64,000 nucleotides of DNA. Source: Streptomyces sp. NBC_01341. Lineage in GTDB: Bacteria > Actinomycetota > Actinomycetes > Streptomycetales > Streptomycetaceae. Positions 50,358-59,239 of the stretch are shown piece after piece. The notes under the pieces are model-generated. The model saw only the letters and a list, made by a program, of their open reading frames with translations. It made no database searches and was not told where the DNA came from. The DNA lies in NCBI RefSeq assembly GCF_035946055.1, contig NZ_CP108364.1, forward strand, positions 5,394,001 through 5,458,000. The letters are read 5' to 3'. Each line of letters opens with the position of its first letter. Positions within the stretch are counted from its first letter, which is position 1. The position numbers were made by a program, and so were the translations under genes.

Positions 50358-51299
50358 ATGGGACTCACCATCGGCGTCGATATCGGCGGCACGAAGATCG
50401 CGGCTGGAGTGGTCGACGAAGAGGGCCGGATCCTCTCGACGTTCAAGGTATCGACCCCCCCGACGGCCGAAGGCATCGTGGACGCGATCAGCGCCGCGGT
50501 GTCCGGGGCGAGCGAGGGTCACGACGTCGAGGCCGTCGGCATCGGCGCGGCCGGATACGTCGACGACAAGCGCGCCACCGTGCTGTTCGCTCCGAACATC
50601 AACTGGCGTCACGAGCCGCTCAAGGACAAGGTCGAGCAGCGCGTCGGCCTGCCCGTCGTCGTCGAGAACGACGCCAACGCGGCGGCCTGGGGCGAATACC
50701 GCTTCGGTGCCGGCCAGGGGCACGACGACGTCATCTGCATCACGCTCGGCACCGGCCTGGGCGGCGGCATCATCATGGGCAACAAGCTGCGCCGCGGACG
50801 CTTCGGCGTGGCGGCGGAATTCGGTCATATCCGGGTCGTCCCGGACGGGCTCCTCTGCGGCTGCGGCAGCCAGGGCTGCTGGGAGCAGTACGCCTCCGGG
50901 CGGGCGCTCGTGCGCTACGCGAAGCAGCGCGCCAACGCGACCCCGGAGAACGCCCAGATCCTGCTGGGTCTCGGCGACGGCTCCGTCGAGGGTATCGAGG
51001 GCAAGCACATCAGCGCGGCCGCCCGGCAGGGCTGCCCGGTGGCTGTCGACTCGTTCCGTGAGCTGGCCCGCTGGGCCGGAGCCGGACTGGCCGACCTCGC
51101 CTCGCTGTTCGACCCGTCGGCGTTCATCGTCGGCGGGGGTGTCTCGGACGAGGGCGAGCTCGTCCTCGACCCGATCCGCAAGTCGTTCCGGCGCTGGCTG
51201 ATCGGCGGCGAATGGCGCCCGCACGCTCAGGTCCTCGCTGCCCAACTGGGCGGCAAGGCGGGCCTGGTGGGCGCGGCCGACCTGGCACGCCAGGGCTGA
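50358..51299 (+). CDS. glkA: ROK-family glucokinase
   Basis: 313 residues. Phosphorylates glucose with ATP and, in Streptomyces, is needed for glucose repression. The phosphate-binding DIGGTK is at residues 8-13, the catalytic Asp lies in VENDANAAAWGE (near 103), and the ROK zinc motif CGCGSQGCWEQ is near 167. ATG 50358 has GAGGGA upstream. It lies about 5.4 kb from pfkA on the same strand, so glucose entry and commitment steps share this neighbourhood. Confidence 0.96.
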   Translation: MGLTIGVDIGGTKIAAGVVDEEGRILSTFKVSTPPTAEGIVDAISAAVSGASEGHDVEAVGIGAAGYVDDKRATVLFAPNINWRHEPLKDKVEQRVGLPVVVENDANAAAWGEYRFGAGQGHDDVICITLGTGLGGGIIMGNKLRRGRFGVAAEFGHIRVVPDGLLCGCGSQGCWEQYASGRALVRYAKQRANATPENAQILLGLGDGSVEGIEGKHISAAARQGCPVAVDSFRELARWAGAGLADLASLFDPSAFIVGGGVSDEGELVLDPIRKSFRRWLIGGEWRPHAQVLAAQLGGKAGLVGAADLARQG

Positions 51300-51374
51300 C
51301 CGCCGCCACACGGCATGTCCGACGCCCGTCGCGCCCTCCGGGGAGCGGCGGGCGTCCGTCGTAGGGTGCCTCCC

Positions 51375-52136
51375 ATGGTCACGATGCCCACGGCCCTGCC
51401 CGACTCCCGTACCGAGCCGGACGGTTCGGCCGTCATCCGAGTGCTCAGCTACAACATCCGCTCCCTGCGGGACGACACCGAGGCCCTGGCCCGCGTCATC
51501 CGTGCCTGCGCTCCCGATCTGGTGTGCGTCCAGGAGGCGCCGCGTTTCTTCCGCTGGCGGAAGGCCGCCGCCCGGCTCGCGGCCATGACGGACCTGGTGA
51601 TCCTCGGCGGCGGGGCCACCGCGGCCGGACCGATGCTGTTCTGTTCGCTGCGCGCCACGGTGGAGCGCACCGAGGACGTCCTGCTGCCGCTCACCCCCGG
51701 GCAGCACCGGCGCGGGCTGGCCACCGCGGTGGTGCGCGTCGCCGGTGCCCGGTTCGGTGTCGTGAGCTGCCATCTGAGCCTGCGGAGCGACGAGCGGCAT
51801 GCCCAGGCGGGCATGGTGCTGGACCGGATCGACACGATGCGGGTCCCGCACGCCATCGTGGCCGGTGACCTCAACGACGTACCGGAGGGGCGTGCGTTCC
51901 GCCGGCTGGCCGGGCGGCTCCAGGACTGCCGGGCCGTACGGCCGTGGGGCGACGAGCTGACCTTTCCGCCGCACGCGCCGCGCAAGCGGATCGACGCGGT
52001 GTTCGCGACCGACCGCATCGAGGTGCTGGGCTGCGGCGTCCCCGCGGACCTCCCCGGTGTCACCGCCGCGGACCTGCGGGCGGCCACGGACCACCTGCCC
52101 GTGCTGGCCGCCCTCAGAGTGCCCGCGGGCGGCTGA
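51375..52136 (+). CDS. Endonuclease/exonuclease/phosphatase (EEP) fold protein
   Basis: About 253 residues from ATG 51375 (an earlier in-frame ATG at 51315 is possible). EEP motifs in order: VLSYNIRSL near 23, VCVQEAP (metal Glu) near 52, GVVSCHLS near 132, AGDLNDVP near 165, RIDAVFA near 208 and ATDHLPV near 237. It could act on DNA, phosphoinositides or other phosphodiesters. There is no signal peptide, so it is cytosolic. It begins 76 bases after glkA with no clear terminator between. Confidence 0.87.
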   Translation: MVTMPTALPDSRTEPDGSAVIRVLSYNIRSLRDDTEALARVIRACAPDLVCVQEAPRFFRWRKAAARLAAMTDLVILGGGATAAGPMLFCSLRATVERTEDVLLPLTPGQHRRGLATAVVRVAGARFGVVSCHLSLRSDERHAQAGMVLDRIDTMRVPHAIVAGDLNDVPEGRAFRRLAGRLQDCRAVRPWGDELTFPPHAPRKRIDAVFATDRIEVLGCGVPADLPGVTAADLRAATDHLPVLAALRVPAGG

Positions 52137-52209
52137 GCCCGGGGCCGGGAAGCCGACGGGGCCGCCGTCATCGCTCCACCCGGCCGGCCGCCGGTGCGGG
52201 AGCCGCGCC

Positions 52210-52875
52210 TCAGACCACCGCGCCGCGGCCCGGGTCGTCGTCCTCCTCGTCGTCCTGCGGCATGCGCGCCACCAGGGTGGCGAAACCGCCCAGGAACCCG
52301 CCGATGCAGAGCGTGGTCAGCCACCACGTCATCTCCCACTGCATCAGCACGGCGAGCAGCAGCAGGACCGGGCCACCGACGACCGCGAGCCAGGCGAACT
52401 TCGCCGTCACGTCCGCCTCGGGCAGGGGCGGCGGCTCCGGAGGGACGAAGTGCCCCTCCCCGCTGTCGTCGGCGTCGTCGGTGTCACCGCTCGACGGCTC
52501 CGCCACCTCGTAGTCACGCGGTCCCGCGACACCCGGGGCGAAGACGACGGACCCACCGAGCGGCCTCTTCTCCGAGGGGCCGGCGGACGCCTTCCCGCCG
52601 GTGCCCTTGTCGACGTCCTCGCCGGTCTCCGGCCCGCCGTCCAGGACGTTGAGCTGGTCCTCGTCGAGCAGGGCCAGGTCCTCGACCGACTTGAAGGGCT
52701 TGGCCCCCGGCGGGTCCGGCGGCTCCTCGCCGTACCCCGCGACGATCGCCTCCCAGGCCGCCGCCTCGTCGAGGGGCCGGACCTCCTCCGTACCCTCGGG
52801 GACGGCCGTCCCCTCCGAGGGGCGCGGCTCGCGCTCCTCGTCACTGCCCGCGCGCTCCGCGTCGTGCTCAGCCAC
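52210..52875 (-). CDS. Hypothetical protein with acidic disordered region and two membrane helices
   Basis: 221 residues from GTG 52875. Residues 1-145 are rich in Glu, Asp, Pro and Gly and predicted disordered, with short conserved blocks (EAAAWEAIVAGYGEEP; LALLDEDQL). Two closely spaced membrane helices (about 160-180 and 185-203) follow, then an acidic tail ending DDEEDDDPGRG. The start overlaps the esterase stop by 8 bases and has GGAAG upstream. Function unknown. Confidence 0.82.
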   Translation of the reverse strand: MAEHDAERAGSDEEREPRPSEGTAVPEGTEEVRPLDEAAAWEAIVAGYGEEPPDPPGAKPFKSVEDLALLDEDQLNVLDGGPETGEDVDKGTGGKASAGPSEKRPLGGSVVFAPGVAGPRDYEVAEPSSGDTDDADDSGEGHFVPPEPPPLPEADVTAKFAWLAVVGGPVLLLLAVLMQWEMTWWLTTLCIGGFLGGFATLVARMPQDDEEDDDPGRGAVV

Positions 52876-53647
52876 CGGACGTGCTTCCCTTCTCGCCTGC
52901 GACGGATGCGAGGCGGCCGATGAACCGGTAGCTCTCGTCGAAGATCCGCCCCGCATCGTGGTCCAACGTCGCCACGTGGTAGCTCTGTTCCAGCAGGATC
53001 TCCTCGACGTCCCTCGACGACACCCTGCTCAGGATCCGGGCCGAGTCCGCGGGCGGTACGACGTGGTCCTGCGGACTGTGCAGCAGCACCAGCGGCTGGG
53101 TGACCTGGGGGAGATCGGCGTCGACCAGCCGGAAGAACGCCCGCACCGAGTGGGCGGCGTGCAGCGGCACCCGGTCGTAGCCGACCTCTTCGGAGCCCTC
53201 CAGTGCGATGTCGCTGGTCAGCCCCTTCGTCGTACGCACCAGATGCCGGGCGACCGGCAGGGCGTACGCCGACAGGCCGTGCACCTTGTTCGCCGGGTTC
53301 ACCAGCACCAGGCCGGCGATTCCGTCACCGTGCTTCGCCGCGAGGCGCAGCGCCAGAGCGCCGCCCATGGACAGGCCGAAGACGAAGACGCTCTCGCACC
53401 GCTCCCTCAGGGCCCGCAGTTCCCGGTCGACCTCGGCGTACCAGTCCTGCCAGCCCGTGACCGCCATGTCCTCCCAGCGCGTGCCGTGTCCCGGCAGCAG
53501 GGGCAGCGACACGGTCAGTCCGCGCTCGGCCAGATGGTCCGCCCAGGGGCGGAGCGACTGCGGCGAGCCCGTGAATCCGTGACAGAGGAGGACGCCGACC
53601 TCTCCGCCCTCGTGGCGGAACGGCTCGGCTCCAGGGAGGACCGGCAC
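52868..53647 (-). CDS. Alpha/beta hydrolase, carboxylesterase (Est30-like)
   Basis: 259 residues from GTG 53647, which follows AGGAGA by five bases; the frame is open to 53728. The oxyanion region is LLCHGFTGSPQSLRP, the nucleophile Ser lies in FVFGLSMGGALAL near 98, the Asp in HSPQDHVVPP near 205, and the His in QSYHVATLDHD near 234. Size and motifs match Geobacillus Est30 and monoacylglycerol lipase-like esterases. It probably hydrolyses short or medium acyl esters in the cytosol. It is divergent from the acyltransferase gene. Confidence 0.9.
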   Translation of the reverse strand: MPVLPGAEPFRHEGGEVGVLLCHGFTGSPQSLRPWADHLAERGLTVSLPLLPGHGTRWEDMAVTGWQDWYAEVDRELRALRERCESVFVFGLSMGGALALRLAAKHGDGIAGLVLVNPANKVHGLSAYALPVARHLVRTTKGLTSDIALEGSEEVGYDRVPLHAAHSVRAFFRLVDADLPQVTQPLVLLHSPQDHVVPPADSARILSRVSSRDVEEILLEQSYHVATLDHDAGRIFDESYRFIGRLASVAGEKGSTSGG

Positions 53648-53872
53648 CGGGGTCTCCTGTTCGTGAAGCGGGGCGGGGTGCGGGGGTGTGCAAAAGGATG
53701 ACTTCACCGTACGCGACCGGACCGACACCGACCAGGGCCGTCACCGTGCGAGCGGTCGTCCCGGGCACCGGACGGCGGCGGGGCGGCTGTGAGGTGCGCC
53801 GCTCCGTCCGGGCGGGGGCGGCGGCGGCCCCACGGGTTAAGGTCTCCCGACGGGACACAGGAGGAAGACGAG

Positions 53873-54577
53873 TTGATCTACGGCGCGATGAAGTTCGCCA
53901 TCGGCGGATCCCTGAAGCTCGGTTTCAGGCCGTGGGTGGAGGGCCTCGAGAACATCCCCGCGCAGGGGCCGGCGATCCTCGCGAGCAACCACCTGTCGTT
54001 CTCCGACTCCTTCTTCCTGCCGGCGGTGCTCGACCGCAAGGTGACCTTCATCGCGAAGGCCGAGTACTTCACCGCGCCCGGTGTGAAGGGCAAGCTCACC
54101 GCCGCCTTCTTCAAGGGCGTGGGACAGCTCCCCGTCGACCGCTCGGGCGGACGCGGCGCCGGTGAGGCGGCGATCAGGGCGGGTATCCAGGTCATCGAGA
54201 GCGGCGGCCTCTTCGGTATCTACCCGGAAGGCACCCGGTCACCCGACGGACGGCTCTACCGCGGCAAGCCGGGCGGTCTCGCCAGGGTGGCGCTCGCCAC
54301 CGGTGCGCCCGTGATCCCCGTGGCGATGATCGACACGGAGAAGATCCAGCCGCCCGGCCAGGTGATGCCCAGGCTCATGCGGCCCGGCATCAGGATCGGC
54401 GAGCCCCTCGACTTCACGCGCTACCAGGGCATGGACGGCGACCGCTTCATCCTCCGGTCGGTGACCGACGAGGTCATGTACGAGATCATGAAGCTGTCCG
54501 GCCAGGAGTACGTCGACGTCTACGCGACCGCGGCGAAGCGGCGGATCGCCGAGGAGTCCAAGAAGAAGAGCGGATAA
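53873..54577 (+). CDS. 1-acylglycerol-3-phosphate acyltransferase (PlsC family)
   Basis: About 234 residues from TTG 53873, which has AGGAGG eight bases upstream; ATG 53888 is the alternative. Block I SNHLSFSDS (His near 40, Asp five later), block III YPEGTRSPDG near 118 and block IV VIPVAMI near 146 are all present. It acylates lysophosphatidate or a related acceptor at the membrane. From memory its counterpart Rv2182c sits in the same mycobacterial cluster as the SRPBCC and ArsA-like genes. An Lys/Arg-rich C-terminus ends the protein. Confidence 0.9.
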   Translation: MIYGAMKFAIGGSLKLGFRPWVEGLENIPAQGPAILASNHLSFSDSFFLPAVLDRKVTFIAKAEYFTAPGVKGKLTAAFFKGVGQLPVDRSGGRGAGEAAIRAGIQVIESGGLFGIYPEGTRSPDGRLYRGKPGGLARVALATGAPVIPVAMIDTEKIQPPGQVMPRLMRPGIRIGEPLDFTRYQGMDGDRFILRSVTDEVMYEIMKLSGQEYVDVYATAAKRRIAEESKKKSG

Positions 54578-54660
54578 CGGTCCGGCCGGCGGGGCGACGC
54601 CGGCCGTCCGGAGCGGGGAGCATGGGCGGGCTGGGAACCGGGTGAGGGGACACGGGGGAC

Positions 54661-55890
54661 ATGGCCGGGCGTGAACGGGTCGTACGGATGTCGGTCGAGC
54701 AGCCGCTGTGGCGGGCGCTGACCGCGTACCGCGTGCTGACGCTGGTCTACGCGGCGCTCCTCGCCGGCTTCGGCCGGGAGAAGTACGAGCGCCCCTGGGT
54801 CGCCGTCGCCTTCCTGGCGTTCCTCGCCCTCTGGACCGCCGTCACCCTCCCCAGGGTCGCCGGCGCGGCGAGCTGCACCAAGCGCTTCCTCGGCCTGGAC
54901 CTGGTCGTCGCGCTGGCCGGCATCCTGCTGACCCCCCTGGCCGACGCCGACGCCCGGCACATGGACGGCCCGACGCTCCCGTCGATCTGGACCGCCGGTT
55001 CCGTCCTCGCCTTCGCCCTCAAGGGCGGCTGGCGGTGGGCGGCCTTCGCGTCCACCCTCGTCGCCGCCGCCAACATCGTCGAGCGCGGCGAGCCCAGCGA
55101 GGACACGTTCCACAACGTGCTGCTCGTGTGGGTCGCCTCCATCGCCATCGGTTACGTCGTCGAGGTCGCCCGCGCCAGTGAGCGGACCCTCGCCCGCGCC
55201 CTGGAGATCGAGGCCGCGACCCGGGAGCGGGAGCGACTCGCCCGTGACATCCACGACAGCGTCCTTCAGGTCCTGGCCATGGTCCAGCGCCGCGGTACGG
55301 CTCTGGGCGGTGAGGCGGCGGAGCTGGGCCGGATGGCCGGGGAGCAGGAGGTCGCCCTGCGGACCCTCGTCTCCAGCGGCCTGGTGCCCACGACCCGGGT
55401 CTCCGAGGACAGCGCCGAGGGAGCGGTGGTCCGCCGGGTGGACGCGGACCATGACGACGCGGAACCCGGGGCCGCCGACAGCGACCTGCGCGCACTCCTC
55501 GCCGCGCACGCGGGTTCCAGGGTCACCTTCGCGGAACCCGGTGCCCCGGTGCTGCTCCCCGTCGGGGCGGCCCGCGAACTCGCCGCAGCCGTGAGCGCCG
55601 CACTGGACAACGTCAGGGTCCACGCGGGCCCCGCGGCCAGGGCCTGGATCCTGGTCGAGGACGAGCCGGACGAGGTGATCGTCACGGTCCGGGACGACGG
55701 CCCCGGCATCCCGGAGGGCCGGCTCGACCAGGCGGAGGGGGAGGGGCGGCTCGGCGTCGCCCTGTCCATCCGCGGACGGCTGCGCGACCTGGGTGGCACA
55801 GCAGAGCTGATCTCGGTACCCGGCCAGGGCACCGAGGTCGAGTTGAAGGTTCCGAAGATCTCACGGGGGAAGGCAGGATCGGCCCGATGA
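54661..55890 (+). CDS. macS: Sensor histidine kinase, MacS-like
   Basis: 409 residues. ATG 54661 gives MAGRERVVRMSVEQP. The N-terminal region has five to six membrane helices (about 20-165). The dimerisation helix ERERLARDIHDSVLQVLAMVQ (shown: RDIHDSVLQV) places the phospho-acceptor His near 197. The HATPase domain has AAAVSAALDNVRVHAG (N-box) and VRDDGPGIPEG (G1). Its position beside pfkA matches S. coelicolor SCO2121-SCO2120, reported as the MacRS system controlling morphogenetic membrane proteins; I rely on memory for that. Overlaps the regulator by 4 bases. Confidence 0.87.
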   Translation: MAGRERVVRMSVEQPLWRALTAYRVLTLVYAALLAGFGREKYERPWVAVAFLAFLALWTAVTLPRVAGAASCTKRFLGLDLVVALAGILLTPLADADARHMDGPTLPSIWTAGSVLAFALKGGWRWAAFASTLVAAANIVERGEPSEDTFHNVLLVWVASIAIGYVVEVARASERTLARALEIEAATRERERLARDIHDSVLQVLAMVQRRGTALGGEAAELGRMAGEQEVALRTLVSSGLVPTTRVSEDSAEGAVVRRVDADHDDAEPGAADSDLRALLAAHAGSRVTFAEPGAPVLLPVGAARELAAAVSAALDNVRVHAGPAARAWILVEDEPDEVIVTVRDDGPGIPEGRLDQAEGEGRLGVALSIRGRLRDLGGTAELISVPGQGTEVELKVPKISRGKAGSAR

Positions 55891-56579
55891 GCACGACCGA
55901 CACACAGGCGTCCGGCGAGCGGCCCATCAAGGTGATGGTTGTCGACGACCATCCGATGTGGCGCGACGCGGTCGCCCGCGATCTGACCGAGTCCGGTTTC
56001 GACGTGGTCGCGACCGCCGGCGACGGCCCGAGCGCCGTGCGCCGGGCGGGGGCCGCGAACCCCGACGTCCTGGTGCTCGACCTGAACCTGCCGGGGATGC
56101 CCGGCGCCCAGGTCTGCAAGGAGCTTGTCGGCTCCCGTCCGGGGTTGCGCGTCCTGGTGCTGTCCGCCAGCGGCGAGCACGCCGACGTGCTGGAGGCGGT
56201 GAAGTCCGGGGCGACCGGCTACCTGCTCAAGTCGGCCAGCACCCAGGAGCTGACCGATGCCGTGCGGGCCACCGCCGCGGGGGACCCGGTGTTCACACCG
56301 GGACTGGCCGGACTGGTGCTCGGCGAATACCGCAGGCTCGCTTCCGGTCCCGCCCCCGCCGAGGCCGACGCGCCGAAGATCCCCCAGCTCACCGACCGCG
56401 AGACGGAGGTCCTGCGGCTGGTCGCCAAGGGGCTCTCGTACAAGCAGATCGCCGAACGCCTGGTCATCTCCCACCGCACGGTGCAGAACCATGTCCAGAA
56501 CACCCTCGGCAAGCTCCAGCTGCACAACCGGGTGGAGCTCGTGCGCTACGCGATCGAGGCAGGCCTCGACGACGTGTGA
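55887..56579 (+). CDS. macR: NarL-type response regulator, MacR-like
   Basis: 230 residues. Receiver acidic pair in VVDDHPMWRDA near 16, phospho-acceptor Asp in VLVLDLNLPGMPG near 65, and the Lys in YLLKSAST near 115. The LuxR HTH (about 165-225) includes LTDRETEVLRLVAKG and ISHRTVQNHVQN. Translation is coupled with the kinase (ATGA). pfkA starts 113 bases downstream, but its own promoter region carries a Crp-like palindrome. Confidence 0.9.
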   Translation: MSTTDTQASGERPIKVMVVDDHPMWRDAVARDLTESGFDVVATAGDGPSAVRRAGAANPDVLVLDLNLPGMPGAQVCKELVGSRPGLRVLVLSASGEHADVLEAVKSGATGYLLKSASTQELTDAVRATAAGDPVFTPGLAGLVLGEYRRLASGPAPAEADAPKIPQLTDRETEVLRLVAKGLSYKQIAERLVISHRTVQNHVQNTLGKLQLHNRVELVRYAIEAGLDDV

Positions 56580-56631
56580 CTGGACAACAACCCTGTGAAG
56601 CAACGGAATTGACCGTCCCACCCATCCCGAA

Positions 56632-56645
56632 GTGACCTGGGTCAC
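56632..56645. promoter_or_regulatory. Crp-like palindrome upstream of pfkA
   Basis: GTGACC-TG-GGTCAC, a perfect 14-bp inverted repeat ending 47 bases before the pfkA start. It fits the S. coelicolor Crp pattern GTG-N6-GNCAC as I remember it. No other candidate operator lies between macR and pfkA. Confidence 0.5.
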
Positions 56646-56692
56646 CCTTAGCGTGGTCCGTAGTGGGCTCACTTCGGCGAAGGGATGCTTCC

Positions 56693-57730
56693 GTGCGGGT
56701 CGGAGTACTGACCGGGGGCGGCGACTGCCCCGGCCTCAACGCGGTCATCCGCGCCATCGTCCGCAAGGGCGTGCAGGAGTACGACTACGACTTCATCGGC
56801 TTCCGGGACGGCTGGCGCGGACCGCTGGAGGACAGGACCGTCCCACTGTCCGTACCCGCGGTGCGTGGCATCCTGCCGCGCGGCGGCACCATCATCGGCT
56901 CCTCACGGACCAACCCGTTCGACGCCGAGCACGCCGGGCAGGGTGTACGCCGGATCAAGGAGAACCTCGCCAGGCACGAGGTCGACTCCCTGATCACCAT
57001 CGGCGGCGAGGACACCCTGGGCGTCGCGGCGAGGCTGTCCGACGAGTACGGCGTCAAGTGCGTCGGCGTACCCAAGACCATTGACAACGACTTGTCGGCC
57101 ACCGACTACACCTTCGGGTTCGACACCGCCGTCGGCATCGCCACCGAGGCCATCGACCGTCTCCACACCACGGCCGAATCCCACATGCGCGTCCTCGTCG
57201 TCGAGGTGATGGGCCGGCACGCCGGCTGGATCGCCCTGCACTCCGGGCTGGCCGGCGGTGCCAACGTCATCCTCATCCCCGAGCAGCGCTTCGACATCGA
57301 CCAGGTCTGCGGATGGGTCGATTCGCGCTTCAGGGCCAGCTACGCGCCGATCGTGGTGGTCGCCGAGGGGGCGGCGCCCGCGCACGGACGGATGATCGTC
57401 AAGGACGACACCCACGACTCCTTCGGGCACGTACGGCTCTCCGGCGTCGGCGAGTGGCTCGCCAAGGAGATCGAGCGCCGCACCGGCAAGGAGGCCAGGA
57501 CCACCGTCCTCGGCCACGTCCAGCGCGGTGGCACCCCGAGTTCCTTCGACCGCTGGCTCGCCACGCGCTTCGGGCTCCACGCCGTCGACGCGGTCCACGA
57601 CGGCGCCTTCGGCGTCATGGTCGCCCTGCGGGGCACGGACATCGTGCGGGTGCCGATCGCGGATGCCACGGCCCGCCTCAAGACGGTCGACCCGGCCCTC
57701 TACGCGGAGGCGGGGGTCTTCTTCGGCTGA
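56693..57730 (+). CDS. pfkA: 6-phosphofructokinase (PfkA family, group III)
   Basis: 345 residues from GTG 56693 (VRVGVLTGGGD), preceded by GAAGGGA. Phosphorylates fructose 6-phosphate, the committed step of glycolysis. VGVLTGGGDCPGLNAVIRA holds the nucleotide or phosphate loop (shown in part: GGGDCPGLN), and PKTIDNDL carries the catalytic Asp. The donor-selecting positions read GGEDT and PKTID: Asp and Lys at the sites equivalent to E. coli 104 and 124, the combination usually linked to pyrophosphate. Streptomyces enzymes of this type are reported as ATP-dependent, so the donor is left open. MVVEVMGRHAGW-like segment (EVMGRHAGW) near 175 binds substrate. Confidence 0.94.
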   Translation: MRVGVLTGGGDCPGLNAVIRAIVRKGVQEYDYDFIGFRDGWRGPLEDRTVPLSVPAVRGILPRGGTIIGSSRTNPFDAEHAGQGVRRIKENLARHEVDSLITIGGEDTLGVAARLSDEYGVKCVGVPKTIDNDLSATDYTFGFDTAVGIATEAIDRLHTTAESHMRVLVVEVMGRHAGWIALHSGLAGGANVILIPEQRFDIDQVCGWVDSRFRASYAPIVVVAEGAAPAHGRMIVKDDTHDSFGHVRLSGVGEWLAKEIERRTGKEARTTVLGHVQRGGTPSSFDRWLATRFGLHAVDAVHDGAFGVMVALRGTDIVRVPIADATARLKTVDPALYAEAGVFFG

Positions 57731-57763
57731 TGGCGAGACGCCCACGCCCGGCCCGACGCCCTA

Positions 57764-57810
57764 CGGCCCGGCCGGTTCCCTGATCGGGTGTCAGGGAACC
57801 GGCCGGGCCG
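57764..57810. terminator. 20-bp bidirectional hairpin terminator
   Basis: Perfect 20-bp stem (left arm begins CGGCCCGGCCGG) with a 7-base loop, between convergent pfkA and hmgA. It also marks the edge of the conserved core block. Confidence 0.85.
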
Positions 57811-57850
57811 GGGCGAGTGCGGGACGACGCGTGCGTGCCGCACGGGGGTG

Positions 57851-59239
57851 TCAGTAGCGGAACTGGCTCTGGAGCGTGGAGTTCCCGCTCAGGGTCTCGT
57901 CGGAGGTCTGCCCGATCGTCCGGGCGGCCTGCTCGGTGACCACCAGGGGCCATTGGGTCTCGACCACGAACAGCAGCCCGTCCGTCTTCATCGGATCGAG
58001 GCCGCCCTTGGTGGCGCCCTCCCAGGCATCCGCCCCCGGGCCGTGCGGGTTCATCGGGTTGACGATCCCCGCTATGCCGTTCACGTAGCCGTCGTCGGCC
58101 GCTGCGCCACCCAGGCCAGCGGTCACGTGCTGGGCCTGCTCGATGACACCGACGAATTCGGCGTTCACGTTGCGGTGGTAGTACGGCGGCCGGAAGGCGT
58201 CCGTGACGACCCACTCGGGCGGTACGGCACAGAAGTCGATGTTGTTCAGACCCGGCGTGGACGTCGTGGACGTCAGCGCCGTCAGCAGCGAGGGGTCGCG
58301 GTGGTCGTAGTTGACCGACGCCATGACCTGGAAGTCGCGGAGGTCGTAGACGTACGGGGCGCTGTTGCCGTGCCAGGCGACCACGTCGAGCGGCGAGTGG
58401 TCGTACGTCGACGTCCAGAGATCCCCGTACACCTTGGTGATCACCTCGACCGGCTCTTCCGAGTCGTCGTAGGCGGCGGCCGGCGCAAGGAAATCGCGCG
58501 GGTTGGACATTCCGCTCTGGCCGACGAAGCCCAGCTCCGGAAGGGAGAACGGCGTACCGAAGTTCTCGAACACGTAGCCGCGCACGAAGCCGGTGCCGGT
58601 CTCGTCCCCGGCCGTGCCGAGGATCTCGACCCGGAACTTCATGCCGCGGGGGATCAGGGCGATGTGGCCGGGCTCCACACCCAGCAGGCCGAGTTCGGTG
58701 TGGATGAGCAGCCCGCCCTGCTCGGGCACGATGAGCAGCTGGCCGTCGGAGGTGCTGAACACGCGGTCCGTCATCGACACGTCGGCCGTGTAGAGGTGCA
58801 CCGCCATGCCGCTGCGTGTCCGGGGGTCCCCGTTGCCCGCCAGCGTCCACAGGCCGGCGACGAAGTCGGTCCCCTGGGCGGGAGCCGGCCGCGGCTTCCA
58901 GTACAGCGAGTGCGGATCCACCGGTGTATTCACGAAGGGCGGGGTCAGCAGCGTCCCGTTGTCCATGCGCTCCTGGCGCGGACGCACGACGGACGGGCGG
59001 ATGCGGTACATCCAGGTACGCCGGGTGTTGGGACGGGTCTCGGTGAACGCGGTCTCGGACAGCAGTTCCGTGTACAGACCGTGAGGGGGCAGCTGGGGGC
59101 TGTTGCGCCCCACGGGCAGAGCCCCGGCCAGAGCCTCGCTGCTGTGCTCGTTGCCGAAACCGGTGGAGTACGTCAGCGAAGCCGCGCGCTTCCGGGCACG
59201 CTCGCGTACTGCCGCTTCCCGCTCGAGGTTGGTGGTCAT
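57851..59239 (-). CDS. hmgA: Homogentisate 1,2-dioxygenase
   Basis: 462 residues from ATG 59239 (MTTNLEREA). Opens the ring of homogentisate to maleylacetoacetate in tyrosine and phenylalanine breakdown. The N-terminal SLTYSTGFGNEHSSEA is diagnostic. The iron ligands fit PPYYHRNVNAEFVGVI (His near 344, Glu near 350) and MNPHGPGADAW (His near 381). Maleylacetoacetate isomerase and fumarylacetoacetase genes are not adjacent. Two TGATAG-N4-CTATCA operators lie about 140-190 bases upstream, with a -35-like TTGACT between them, so repression by the neighbouring TetR protein is likely. Confidence 0.95.
   Translation of the reverse strand: MTTNLEREAAVRERARKRAASLTYSTGFGNEHSSEALAGALPVGRNSPQLPPHGLYTELLSETAFTETRPNTRRTWMYRIRPSVVRPRQERMDNGTLLTPPFVNTPVDPHSLYWKPRPAPAQGTDFVAGLWTLAGNGDPRTRSGMAVHLYTADVSMTDRVFSTSDGQLLIVPEQGGLLIHTELGLLGVEPGHIALIPRGMKFRVEILGTAGDETGTGFVRGYVFENFGTPFSLPELGFVGQSGMSNPRDFLAPAAAYDDSEEPVEVITKVYGDLWTSTYDHSPLDVVAWHGNSAPYVYDLRDFQVMASVNYDHRDPSLLTALTSTTSTPGLNNIDFCAVPPEWVVTDAFRPPYYHRNVNAEFVGVIEQAQHVTAGLGGAAADDGYVNGIAGIVNPMNPHGPGADAWEGATKGGLDPMKTDGLLFVVETQWPLVVTEQAARTIGQTSDETLSGNSTLQSQFRY

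Noticed and set aside
49674..52094. 806-residue leftward frame opposite the DUF5304, glkA and EEP genes
   Set aside because: Spans three rightward genes with recognised motifs; no domain seen in the leftward translation.
54578..57730. MacR-type operator (a TGAGTAC-containing palindrome, from memory) near macS or pfkA
   Set aside because: I did not find such a palindrome in the intergenic stretches; the only palindrome seen is the Crp-like one.
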